DNA of 8,739 nt from assembly GCA_900546735.1 (NCBI GenBank), contig URDW01000093.1:1-8739 (forward strand), in the 5' to 3' direction. This DNA comes from an uncultured Oscillospiraceae bacterium. GTDB lineage: Bacteria; Bacillota; Clostridia; Oscillospirales; Acutalibacteraceae. Every line of letters starts with the position of its first letter. The first letter of the stretch is position 1. The position numbers were made by a program, and so were the translations under genes. This document shows, one piece after another, positions 1 through 5,691 of the stretch. The notes below the pieces were generated by a model. That model saw only the letters and a program-made list of their open reading frames with translations. It made no database searches and was not told the DNA's origin.

Positions 1-38
1 TTAAGTCGTCGGCAGCGTCAGATGTGTATAAGAGACAG
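1..38. other. Nextera (Tn5) read-1 adapter left at the contig end
   Basis: Bases 6-38 match the Illumina Nextera read-1 transposase adapter, ending at 20-38 in the 19-base Tn5 mosaic end AGATGTGTATAAGAGACAG. Five extra bases (ttaag) precede it. The same 38 bases occur inverted at the other end of the window. This is library DNA, not genome. An ATG inside the adapter (22-24) opens a frame encoding the adapter peptide MCIRDS, which runs straight into the first native gene. Recognition of the adapter is from established knowledge. Confidence 0.97.
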
Positions 39-330
39 CAACATGTACAGTGCTAAAAATCTGCAGAATATGGCTGTGATCGTGGACGCCAACCACTCCA
101 ACAGCAACAAGCAGTATCTGGAGCAGGTGCGCATCTGCAACGAAGTGCTGCACTCCATGCGCCATTCTGCCGAGATCAAGCTCTTCGTCAAAGGCTTTAT
201 GATCGAAAGCTACATTGAAGACGGCTGCCAGAAGATCGAAGAGGGCGTTTACGGCAAGTCGATCACCGACCCGTGCCTCGGTTGGGAAAAGTCGAAAGAA
301 CTGATCTACTCGATCGCCGACCAGCTTTAA
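39..330 (+). CDS. Class I 3-deoxy-7-phosphoheptulonate (DAHP) synthase, C-terminal fragment
   Basis: This is the last roughly 97 residues of a DAHP synthase of the AroF/G/H type. The enzyme condenses phosphoenolpyruvate with erythrose 4-phosphate in the first step of the shikimate pathway, in the cytosol. The fragment contains IVDANHSNSNKQ, GFMIESY and YGKSITDPCLGWE. These correspond to the metal-binding His (codon 94-96), Glu (205-207) and Asp (268-270) of E. coli AroG (H268, E302, D326). The fourth metal ligand (a Cys), the catalytic lysines and any N-terminal regulatory segment lie outside the window. The gene is truncated by the contig end, not mutated: the frame is clean to its TAA. Any N-terminus beginning MCIRDS is adapter. 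The first native codon is at 40, and the ATG at 43 is internal. Family assignment is firm; which paralogue and which feedback inhibitor cannot be told. Confidence 0.93.
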
Positions 331-340
331 CGGAACGTAA

Positions 341-370
341 AAACAGACGGCAGATGCCGTCTGTTTTTTT
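341..370 (+). terminator. Bidirectional intrinsic terminator between DAHP synthase and rtcB
   Basis: A perfect 12-base stem (341-352 with 355-366) closes on GA and is followed by a T run to 370, starting 10 bases after the DAHP synthase stop. Read on the other strand, the A run at 339-343 becomes a T run, so the same hairpin can also end the converging rtcB transcript, whose stop codon lies 48 bases away. Confidence 0.93.
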
Positions 371-413
371 GTGCATATGTTCGCATACGGCAGAAATTTA
401 CGCCGCGTTTTGT

Positions 414-1532
414 TTACCGGGCGTGTTCGCTGGCTTTGAAGTTGTAGATGGGCTTAATGATACGCTCCACTTTGACCGTTTCGCCAATGTTTTGTAAAAT
501 TTCCTCCATCGGCTTGTAAACAAACGGCGCTTCGTCCAGTGTGTCGCGCGACACGCAGGACGTGTAGATCCCTTCCATCGATTTTTTGAAGGCCGAAACG
601 GTAAAGCTGTTTTCCGCGTCGCGCCGGCTCATCAGCCTGCCGGCGCCGTGCGGTGCGGAACAGTTCCAGTCCGGGTTGCCAAGCCCTGTGCAGATCAGGC
701 TGCCGTCGCGCATGTTCATGGGGATCAGCAGTGTTTCGCCGGCTTTTGCCGACACGGCGCCTTTGCGCAGAATGCGGTTTTCCAGGTCGATATAGTTGTG
801 GATGGTCGAAAAGCTTTCTTCCTCGTGCAGCTTCATGCCGCTTAGAATGACCTCTTTTATGATCTCGCGGTTGAGGGCGGCAAAGCGCTGCATGACGCCC
901 ATGTCGGCCAAATAAGCTTCCATGCCGCTGCCGGTGAGGTAAGCCAGTTCATACGGCACGTCTGTCTGCTTTCGGCCGCCCAAAGCGTCATAGGCCGCTT
1001 TTTGGTAATGCTCTGCCACGCGCAGCCCGGGGTTGCGGCTGCCCGTGTGGATCACCAGATAGAGCGTGCCCTCGTCGTCCTTGTCGATCTCTATAAAGTG
1101 GTTGCCGCCGCCAAGCGTGCCAAGGCTTTCTTTTGACCTGCGCGTGTCGATGCTGGCGTAACACTTCAGCTCTTCCAAATCAATGCGGCTGTGGCTGCGG
1201 TGCAGGCTGCCTCTTACGCTGAAGCCGCTCGGTACATTCTGGCGAATGCAGCTGTCGAGCTTCGGCAAATCTATGCGCTTTTCTTTCAGCTTTACGCACA
1301 GCATGCCGCAGCCAATGTCCACGCCCACCATGTTTGGCACCACATAGTCGGTGATCGTCATGGTCGTGCCAATGGTGCAGCCTTTGCCGGCGTGCACATC
1401 CGGCATGATGCGGATTTTGCTGTCCCGAAAAATCTGCATGTTGCAGATGGCGCGGATCTGCCCTTCGGCAGCCGGCTCTAATTTGTCGGAAAACACTTTG
1501 GCTGTGTTTTCGCTGCCTTTGATTTCAATCAT
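414..1532 (-). CDS. rtcB: RtcB-family RNA ligase (3'-phosphate/5'-hydroxyl)
   Basis: A 372-residue protein of the RtcB family. These GTP- and Mn2+-dependent ligases join RNA 2',3'-cyclic phosphate or 3'-phosphate ends to 5'-hydroxyl ends; in bacteria they act in RNA repair in the cytosol. The signature residues are present in order: DVHAGKG (45-51), GVDIGCG with Asp72 and Cys75, GGGNHF with His145, IHTGSR with His162, IHNY with His245, and SAPHGAGR with His295, equivalent to the histidine that carries GMP. The active site therefore looks intact. At 372 residues it is shorter than E. coli RtcB (408) and resembles the compact Clostridial forms. The ATG is chosen because AAAGGAG (1544-1538) sits five bases upstream and the N-terminus starts right at the family motif. 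No archease, RtcA or PrfH gene is adjacent. The nearest upstream gene on this strand ends in a strong terminator, and no convincing promoter is visible in the gap. Confidence 0.95.
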   Translation of the reverse strand: MIEIKGSENTAKVFSDKLEPAAEGQIRAICNMQIFRDSKIRIMPDVHAGKGCTIGTTMTITDYVVPNMVGVDIGCGMLCVKLKEKRIDLPKLDSCIRQNVPSGFSVRGSLHRSHSRIDLEELKCYASIDTRRSKESLGTLGGGNHFIEIDKDDEGTLYLVIHTGSRNPGLRVAEHYQKAAYDALGGRKQTDVPYELAYLTGSGMEAYLADMGVMQRFAALNREIIKEVILSGMKLHEEESFSTIHNYIDLENRILRKGAVSAKAGETLLIPMNMRDGSLICTGLGNPDWNCSAPHGAGRLMSRRDAENSFTVSAFKKSMEGIYTSCVSRDTLDEAPFVYKPMEEILQNIGETVKVERIIKPIYNFKASEHAR

Positions 1533-1582
1533 ATTTTCTCCTTTTACACATGTTCTGTGTGTTTCTGTGTTTGGTGCGGTGG

Positions 1583-1606
1583 AATCGTTTGGCGAATCGT
1601 TTGGCG
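1583..1606. repeat. 12-base perfect tandem duplication upstream of rtcB
   Basis: AATCGTTTGGCG occurs twice head to tail (1583-1594, 1595-1606) in the 78-base gap between rtcB and the terminator of the next gene. It is about 50-75 bases upstream of the rtcB start. It may be a slippage duplication or a doubled protein-binding site; nothing in the sequence decides between these. Confidence 0.6.
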
Positions 1607-1610
1607 CAAT

Positions 1611-1644
1611 AAAAAATCCCGGCAGATCCTGCCGGGATTTTTTT
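1611..1644 (-). terminator. Strong intrinsic terminator of the flavodoxin gene
   Basis: A perfect 15-base stem (1611-1625 with 1629-1643) around an ATC loop has a GC-rich core CCCGGCAG and A/T runs on both sides. On the minus strand it gives a T run right after the stem, so it ends the flavodoxin transcript. The flavodoxin stop codon (1645-1643) touches the foot of the stem, so gene and terminator are packed with no gap. The symmetry would let it work in either direction. Confidence 0.93.
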
Positions 1645-2305
1645 AATAGCCAAGTTCTTTGAGCCAGTCGTTCACCAGCACGCCGCCTTCAGCGATCTTG
1701 GTGTAGCGGATGGAAAACGCATTCGCCACCACGCTGGCGTCCGGCTCCAGGCTTTGGATCAGCGCCGCTATGTCGGGTTCATCGCTTGTAAACATCGAAA
1801 ACGGCACGATCGTTTTGCCGGCAAAATCATATGTGTCGAAAAAGCTGTACATGGCCATCGGCATATCGCTTACCCAGATCGGGAAGCCGACAAAGACCAC
1901 GTCGTACTGATCCAGGTTTTCGATCGAATCGGTCAGGGCAGGGCGGGCGCCTGCGTCTTTTTCTTCGGCTTCGCGGATCTGCAGCGCTTCGTCGTCGGTC
2001 GGGTAAGACTCTTCAGTATGGATGGCAAACAGATCGCCGCCGATGTTCGTTTGAATCATCTGCGCGATCACATTCAGGTCACCGCCTGCTGCCAGGTCGC
2101 TTTCGCCGCCGCCTTCCTGGTTCTCTTCTACAGAAAAATAGGCAATCAGCACGTTGCCGTCGGTCGGCACGGTTACATCAGCCGCCGTGTCAGAGGGATG
2201 GGACTGTTTCTCGACTGGGCTGATGTCATTGCTGGTGCAAGCCGTAAAGGCAAACAGCATGATCGCCGCCAAAAGCAGGGCAAAAACTCGATTTGTTTTT
2301 TTCAT
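1643..2305 (-). CDS. Lipoprotein flavodoxin-like protein
   Basis: A 220-residue protein. It starts with a lysine-rich n-region and a hydrophobic core (7-20), then a lipobox-like AFTAC, so Cys23 is the likely lipidated residue and the protein should be anchored outside the membrane. A low-complexity linker (24-49) leads into a flavodoxin-like fold: VLIAYFS (52-58), GGDLFAI (89-95), YDVVFVGFPIW (134-144) and YDFAGKTIVPFSMF (159-172). The last two match the flavodoxin family with conserved (Y/F)PIW and FxGKTIxPF motifs. Such proteins bind FMN and carry electrons; partners here are unknown. The usual (S/T)xTGNT phosphate loop after YFS is missing. In its place is an acidic, Gly-rich stretch (VEENQEGGGESDLAAGGDLN, 59-78), so FMN binding may be altered. 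AAAGGAGT lies eight bases before the ATG. The lipobox has Phe at -3, which is less usual than Leu. Confidence 0.85.
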   Translation of the reverse strand: MKKTNRVFALLLAAIMLFAFTACTSNDISPVEKQSHPSDTAADVTVPTDGNVLIAYFSVEENQEGGGESDLAAGGDLNVIAQMIQTNIGGDLFAIHTEESYPTDDEALQIREAEEKDAGARPALTDSIENLDQYDVVFVGFPIWVSDMPMAMYSFFDTYDFAGKTIVPFSMFTSDEPDIAALIQSLEPDASVVANAFSIRYTKIAEGGVLVNDWLKELGY

Positions 2306-2320
2306 AAAAACGACTCCTTT

Positions 2321-2344
2321 TACCGCAAGCGGTATATCGTATAC
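2321..2344. promoter_or_regulatory. Two overlapping palindromes, candidate operator
   Basis: TACCGCAAGCGGTA (2321-2334) is a 6+6 inverted repeat around AA. It shares bases with a second one, GTATA-TCG-TATAC (2332-2344). Both lie in the predicted leader of the flavodoxin gene, between its promoter and its ribosome binding site, where a bound repressor would block transcription. They do not resemble a Fur or DtxR consensus. The arrangement is seen directly; operator function is inference. Confidence 0.45.
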
Positions 2345-2357
2345 ATTTCACTTTTCG

Positions 2358-2386
2358 ATTTTAACTGTTTTTTACGCGGATGTCAA
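2358..2386 (-). promoter_or_regulatory. Sigma-A promoter of the flavodoxin gene
   Basis: On the minus strand a perfect -35 TTGACA (2386-2381) is followed after 17 bases by -10 TAAAAT (2363-2358). Initiation is expected near 2351, giving a leader of about 45 bases that contains both palindromes and the ribosome binding site. This is the best promoter in the window by consensus match and spacing. Confidence 0.82.
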
Positions 2387-2457
2387 GCGCAGACGCCGCC
2401 CGACACGTTTTTTCAGACGCAGCATAGGATGCAGTAAATGGGAAAGGGGAGATCTGC

Positions 2458-2679
2458 GTGAAATTGTCTGATCTCAAAGAAAACGAGGTCGCTGTCATTT
2501 CGGCGCTTGGCGATGTGCCCTCCGGCCGGATCCGGCTGCGGGATCTAGGCTTTTGTGAGGGGGAAACGGTGGCGTGCCTTTTTGTGGGTGCTTTCCGGGA
2601 GATCTCGGTCTACGAAGTCAAAGACACGGCGGTGGCGCTGCGCAAAGGCGATGCCGAAAGAATCGAGGTGGCCCTGTGA
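2458..2679 (+). CDS. feoA: FeoA, ferrous iron transport accessory protein
   Basis: A 73-residue protein with the small SH3-like FeoA fold. It has the typical SDLKENEVAVIS opening, the RLRDLGFCEGE turn and a C-terminal strand pattern ending VALRKGDAERIEVAL. FeoA is a cytosolic partner needed for FeoB-mediated Fe2+ uptake in many bacteria. The start is GTG, supported by AAGGGGAG (2444-2451) six bases upstream and by the family's usual 70-80 residue length. Its stop overlaps the feoB start by four bases (GTGA), so the two are translationally coupled. Upstream, I find only weak promoter-like hexamers (for example TAGGAT at 2425-2430). Confidence 0.93.
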   Translation: MKLSDLKENEVAVISALGDVPSGRIRLRDLGFCEGETVACLFVGAFREISVYEVKDTAVALRKGDAERIEVAL

Positions 2680-4730
2680 ACGGTAAGAAAACGGTTGTGC
2701 TGATGGGCAATCCGAACGTGGGCAAAAGCACGGTGTTCAATGAACTGACCGGCATGCACACGCACACCGGCAACTGGACCGGCAAAACGGTCGATGCGCT
2801 CACCGGCACATTTTACTATAAATATAATGATTACACACTGACGGACCTGCCCGGTACATATTCGCTGCTTGCGCATTCGCAGGATGAGGAGATCGCCTGC
2901 GACACGCTTTTTTTCAGCCGGCCGGATGTGGTCGTGTGCGTGGTGGACGCGGCCAGTCTGGAACGCAATCTCAGCCTGGTGCTGCAGGTGCGCGCCATTA
3001 CGCGGCATCTGATCGTTCTCTTAAACATGTGCGATGCAGCAGAACACTGGGGCATTACGGTAGACGACAAAAGGCTGTCCGAAATGCTTGGCGTGCCGGT
3101 GGTGCGGGCAACGGCGCGTTCCGGGCGCGGCATCAACTGCCTGCTGGAGGAGATCCATACCATGGCGACCGGCGCACGGCCGGTCGGCGATGAGGATCCG
3201 CTTACTTTTTCGGCGCCTGTGGAGATGTCGGTGCGCCGCCTGCAGCGCGCGCTGAAGAACTTGCCGTACGATTTCGGCAATACGCGCTTTGCCGCCGAGG
3301 CGCTTTTGCGCGACCCTGCTTTTGCGCAGCGCATCCTGCAGCACACCGGCATCGACCTGCACCAGCAGTATGCTTTTGAAACGGCTTGGCTGCAGGCGCA
3401 AAATACGCTGGAACGTTTTGACCTGCAGGGCAAAGCCGGTGAACTGATGCTGGACCGCTTTTTGGAACGCGCCAAAACGATTGCGGCGTTTTGCAGCAAA
3501 AAAACGGTAAAAACACAGCCGCACAAAACATTTTTGGATAAAATTTTGCTCGGCAAATACACGTCTTATCTGGCTACGCTGCTGATTTTGGCGCTGATTT
3601 TGTGGCTGACGATCGTCGGCTCCAACTATCCCAGTCAGTGGCTGAAAACGCTTGTGGACATAGGCGAAGTGCAGCTGACCGCCTGGCTGACGGCGGCCGG
3701 TGCGCCGCAGGCCGTAGTCGGCGTGCTTTGTGCCGGCGTGTACCGCGTGCTCGGCTGGGTCGTTTCGGTCATGCTGCCGCCAATGGCCATCTTTTTTCCG
3801 CTTTTTGCCCTGGCAGAAGACGTTGGCCTGCTGCCGCGCTTTGCCTTTCAGCTGGACCCGTACTATGCGCGGTGCGGAGCCTGCGGCAAGCAGGCGCTGA
3901 CGATGTGCATGGGGCTTGGCTGCAATGCGGTCGGTATCACCGGTGCGCGCATCATTGACAGCCCGCGTGAACGCCTGCTGGCCATTGTGACCAACGCGCT
4001 CACGCCCTGCAACGGCCGTTTTCCGTTTTTAATTGCCGTGATCACCATGTTCTTTACAGCCAATTCTTTTTACGGTACGCTGATCCTTTTGCTGTTTTTG
4101 TGTGTCAGTGTGGGCGCGTCGCTGCTTTCGTCACTGCTTTTGTCAAAAACGCTGCTGCGCGGGCAGGCCTCTTCGTTTGTACTGGAGATCCCGTCGTTCA
4201 AACGGCCGCAGTTTTTCCGCGTAGTAGGGCAGACGCTCAAAAGCAAGGTGCTTTTTGTGCTGGGTCGGGCGGTGTGTGTTGCCGCGCCTGCCGGGCTTCT
4301 GATCTGGTTGCTTGCCAATGTGCAGGCCGGGGATGAAAGCCTGCTTGTGCACATTTCGTCTTTTTTGGACCCGGCCGGCCGCGCCATTGGGCTGGACGGC
4401 ACAATGCTTCTGGCCTTTATTTTAGGATTTCCGGCCAATGAGATCGTTTTGCCGATCGCTTTGATGACCTACCTTTCCTCCTCCAGTCTTGTGGATTACG
4501 GCGCACTCGACGGCATCCGCACCATTTTGGTGGAAAATGGCTGGACGGTCACGACGGCCGTGTGCGCATGCGTGTTTTCAATGTTCCATTTCCCATGCTC
4601 TACAGCGCTGTGGACCGTTTATAAAGAAACAAAAAGCATCAAATGGAGCGCGGTCTCGTTTTTCCTGCCGCTTTTGCTCGGCGCCGTCTGCTGTGCGGTC
4701 ATCAGCGGCATCTCGCGGCTTCTGACCTGA
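2676..4730 (+). CDS. feoB: FeoB, ferrous iron transporter with GTPase domain
   Basis: A 684-residue inner-membrane Fe2+ transporter. The N-terminal G domain shows G1 GNPNVGKS (11-18), switch I threonines near T35-T38, G3 DLPG (57-60) and G4 NMCD (117-120). A helical linker (about 165-270) and a C-terminal domain of many membrane helices (from about 305) follow. The pore region carries MGLGCN (412-417) and TPCNGRFP (443-450), the Clostridial version of the conserved Cys-containing gate motifs. The start chosen is the GTG at 2676: GAGGTG lies five bases before it, it overlaps the feoA stop by four bases, and the G1 motif then begins at residue 11 as in the family. An open frame extends upstream to 2574 but lies inside feoA and encodes unrelated sequence. 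No feoC or Cys-rich Feo partner follows. Confidence 0.97.
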   Translation: MNGKKTVVLMGNPNVGKSTVFNELTGMHTHTGNWTGKTVDALTGTFYYKYNDYTLTDLPGTYSLLAHSQDEEIACDTLFFSRPDVVVCVVDAASLERNLSLVLQVRAITRHLIVLLNMCDAAEHWGITVDDKRLSEMLGVPVVRATARSGRGINCLLEEIHTMATGARPVGDEDPLTFSAPVEMSVRRLQRALKNLPYDFGNTRFAAEALLRDPAFAQRILQHTGIDLHQQYAFETAWLQAQNTLERFDLQGKAGELMLDRFLERAKTIAAFCSKKTVKTQPHKTFLDKILLGKYTSYLATLLILALILWLTIVGSNYPSQWLKTLVDIGEVQLTAWLTAAGAPQAVVGVLCAGVYRVLGWVVSVMLPPMAIFFPLFALAEDVGLLPRFAFQLDPYYARCGACGKQALTMCMGLGCNAVGITGARIIDSPRERLLAIVTNALTPCNGRFPFLIAVITMFFTANSFYGTLILLLFLCVSVGASLLSSLLLSKTLLRGQASSFVLEIPSFKRPQFFRVVGQTLKSKVLFVLGRAVCVAAPAGLLIWLLANVQAGDESLLVHISSFLDPAGRAIGLDGTMLLAFILGFPANEIVLPIALMTYLSSSSLVDYGALDGIRTILVENGWTVTTAVCACVFSMFHFPCSTALWTVYKETKSIKWSAVSFFLPLLLGAVCCAVISGISRLLT

Positions 4731-4731
4731 G

Positions 4732-4755
4732 CCGGCAAAGACTTTGGCTTGCCGG
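4732..4755 (+). other. Hairpin after feoB, no T run
   Basis: CCGGCAA (4732-4738) pairs with TTGCCGG (4749-4755) around a ten-base loop, starting one base after the feoB stop. No T run follows, so it is not a standard intrinsic terminator. It may stabilise the feoAB mRNA 3' end or pause transcription. Its right arm contains the -35 box of the next gene. Confidence 0.5.
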
Positions 4756-4777
4756 GGACGGGCGCGTGTGCTACAAT
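4749..4777 (+). promoter_or_regulatory. Extended -10 promoter of the DNA glycosylase gene
   Basis: -35 TTGCCG (4749-4754), a 17-base spacer and -10 TACAAT (4772-4777) preceded by TGC, the extended -10 form. Initiation is expected around 4783-4786, which falls on or next to the start codons of the following gene. The elements are seen directly; use as a promoter is inferred. Confidence 0.65.
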
Positions 4778-4793
4778 ATAACCGGTGATGAAA

Positions 4794-5297
4794 ATGGAAG
4801 TCTCTTCAGCTGTGCACAACATCGCGCCTGTGTGGAATACAGATTCGAAAATCCTGATCCTCGGTTCCTTCCCGTCGGTCAAATCCCGTGAGATGCAGTT
4901 CTTTTATTCCTATAAGTACAACCGTTTCTGGCAGGTCGTGTCAGCCGTGACCGGCGAAGTGTGCCCGCAAAGCATTGCCGAAAAAAAGGCGTTTTTGCTG
5001 CGCACGCATATTGCGCTTTGGGATGTGATCGCCTCGTGCGACATTGCCGGTTCGTCCGACAGTTCTATTACGAATGTCCGTGTCAACGATGTGGCCAAAA
5101 TCACTTCGTCTGCGCCGATTGCCGCCGTGTTTGCAAACGGGGCAAAGTCCGGCAGTCTTTATAAAAAGTATCTGGAAAAAGAGACCGGCATGCCGGCCGT
5201 GGTGCTGCCGTCCACAAGCCCGGCCAACGCCGCTTATTCTCTGGAACGCTTGGTAGAGGCCTGGCGCGTGATTTTGCCTTATCTGCATGGATTTTGA
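4794..5297 (+). CDS. Family 6 uracil-DNA-glycosylase-superfamily protein, probable DNA-deoxyinosine (hypoxanthine) glycosylase
   Basis: A small protein of 167 residues. The motifs ILGSFPSVKSRE (22-33), YNRFW (42-46) and LPSTSPAN place it in the hypoxanthine-DNA glycosylase branch (family 6) of the UDG superfamily. Such enzymes excise deaminated adenine, and sometimes uracil, to start base excision repair. Asn43 in NRFW is a likely active-site residue by position in the family, but this is not proven here. Three in-frame starts lie together: GTG 4785, ATG 4788 and ATG 4794. I choose 4794 because GGTGAT (4784-4789) can pair with the 16S 3' end at proper aligned spacing. However, the promoter just upstream predicts a transcript beginning near 4784, which would favour the earlier starts in leaderless form. 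The gene follows feoB by about 60 bases but seems independently transcribed. Confidence 0.85.
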   Translation: MEVSSAVHNIAPVWNTDSKILILGSFPSVKSREMQFFYSYKYNRFWQVVSAVTGEVCPQSIAEKKAFLLRTHIALWDVIASCDIAGSSDSSITNVRVNDVAKITSSAPIAAVFANGAKSGSLYKKYLEKETGMPAVVLPSTSPANAAYSLERLVEAWRVILPYLHGF

Positions 5298-5312
5298 TTT
5301 CCGCAAACAAGA

Positions 5313-5336
5313 ACCGCCGTACAAATGTGCGGCGGT
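5313..5336 (+). other. Hairpin downstream of the glycosylase gene
   Basis: ACCGCCGTAC (5313-5322) pairs with GTGCGGCGGT (5327-5336) over ten pairs including one G-U, with an AAAT loop, 15 bases after the glycosylase stop. The following bases (gagactgtcg) are not T-rich, so it is at best a weak or Rho-assisted terminator, or an mRNA 3' stabiliser. Confidence 0.5.
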
Positions 5337-5450
5337 GAGACTGTCGAAAAAGCCGGCTGGACCGCGCATATAAAAAATAAAGCGAAAATGATTTATTGTT
5401 TTTCTCAAACAGAAAACACGTTAAAAAGCGATCAAACGTTTTAAAAGCAG

Positions 5451-5480
5451 AAAAACCGCACAGCTGTGCGGTTTTTGCGC
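5451..5480 (+). terminator. Perfect 26-base palindrome, probable bidirectional terminator
   Basis: AAAAACCGCACAG (5451-5463) is followed directly by its exact complement (5464-5476), giving a hairpin with a five-T tail on either strand. It lies about 150 bases beyond the glycosylase stop and is the first intrinsic terminator for that transcript. It could equally stop anything coming from the right. Confidence 0.8.
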
Positions 5481-5565
5481 TTTTTGTCTTTTGCTCGGGG
5501 GCAGTACCTTTGTACGGCGATTCCTCGCAAAATACAAAATCCACCTCGCCTTTTTGGCAGTCTTT

Positions 5566-5616
5566 CAGCGTGTCAGGCGGTATAATTATTCCCATTACGT
5601 CTTTTTTGACACGCTG
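5566..5616. repeat. 10-base inverted repeat enclosing a TATAAT box
   Basis: CAGCGTGTCA (5566-5575) and TGACACGCTG (5607-5616) are exact inverted copies separated by 31 bases. Between them lies a consensus -10 hexamer TATAAT (5581-5586), but no -35 at usable spacing. This may be an operator, the folded end of a small element or chance. No coding frame is supported here. Confidence 0.45.
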
Positions 5617-5645
5617 AGCGCAGGCCCATGCCTGCGCTTTCGTTT
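5617..5645 (+). terminator. Probable terminator hairpin
   Basis: AGCGCAGGC (5617-5625) pairs with GCCTGCGCT (5630-5638) around CCAT, followed by the partly T-rich tail ttcgttt. The stem is strong but the tail is interrupted, so termination on the plus strand is plausible rather than certain. It directly abuts the right arm of the 5566-5616 inverted repeat. Confidence 0.5.
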
Positions 5646-5651
5646 ATTGCA

Positions 5652-5688
5652 AGAAAAAAGTCATTGAGAAGTTTCTCAATGACTTTTT
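5652..5688 (-). terminator. Terminator of the autolysin gene
   Basis: AAAAAGTCATTGAGAA (5655-5670) pairs perfectly over 16 bases with 5673-5688. Read on the minus strand it begins four bases after the autolysin stop codon and ends in a T run (5659-5654), the standard intrinsic form. It would also work on the plus strand, through TTTTT at 5684-5688. Confidence 0.92.
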
Positions 5689-5691
5689 GAG

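Larger units (their letters stand above)
5298..5691. other. Non-coding, hairpin-rich intergenic region
   Basis: This stretch of nearly 400 bases between converging genes holds no gene I can support. Frames crossing it have no family motifs and run through strong palindromes. It contains a hairpin at 5313-5336 (10-base stem, one G-U pair, no T run), a perfect palindrome at 5451-5476, a long-armed inverted repeat at 5566-5616 around a TATAAT, a hairpin at 5617-5638 and a strong terminator at 5655-5688. Such density suggests a terminator cluster or a dispersed intergenic repeat. A genome-wide search would decide. Confidence 0.6.

Noticed and set aside
1754..2437. Plus-strand open frame of 227 residues opposite the flavodoxin
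   Set aside because: It is a shadow of the flavodoxin codons, extends over its promoter and contains no family motif.
2387..2443. Promoter and Fur box for feoA
   Set aside because: Only weak hexamers (CCGACA at 2400-2405, TAGGAT at 2425-2430, 19-base spacing) and no GATAATGAT-like site were found, so no feature is claimed.
2574..2675. Longer feoB with 34 extra N-terminal residues
   Set aside because: This extension lies within feoA in another frame and has no FeoB similarity. The GTG at 2676 has a ribosome binding site and the usual four-base overlap.
5101..5595. Minus-strand open frame of 164 residues overlapping the glycosylase 3' half
   Set aside because: It runs through several hairpins and over 190 bases of a recognised gene on the other strand, and its residue composition looks non-coding (rich in Arg, Ser and Lys without motifs).
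5396..5617. Small plus-strand open frame of 73 residues downstream of the glycosylase
   Set aside because: It crosses the perfect palindrome at 5451-5476 and the TATAAT repeat, has no clear ribosome binding site and shows no recognisable motif.
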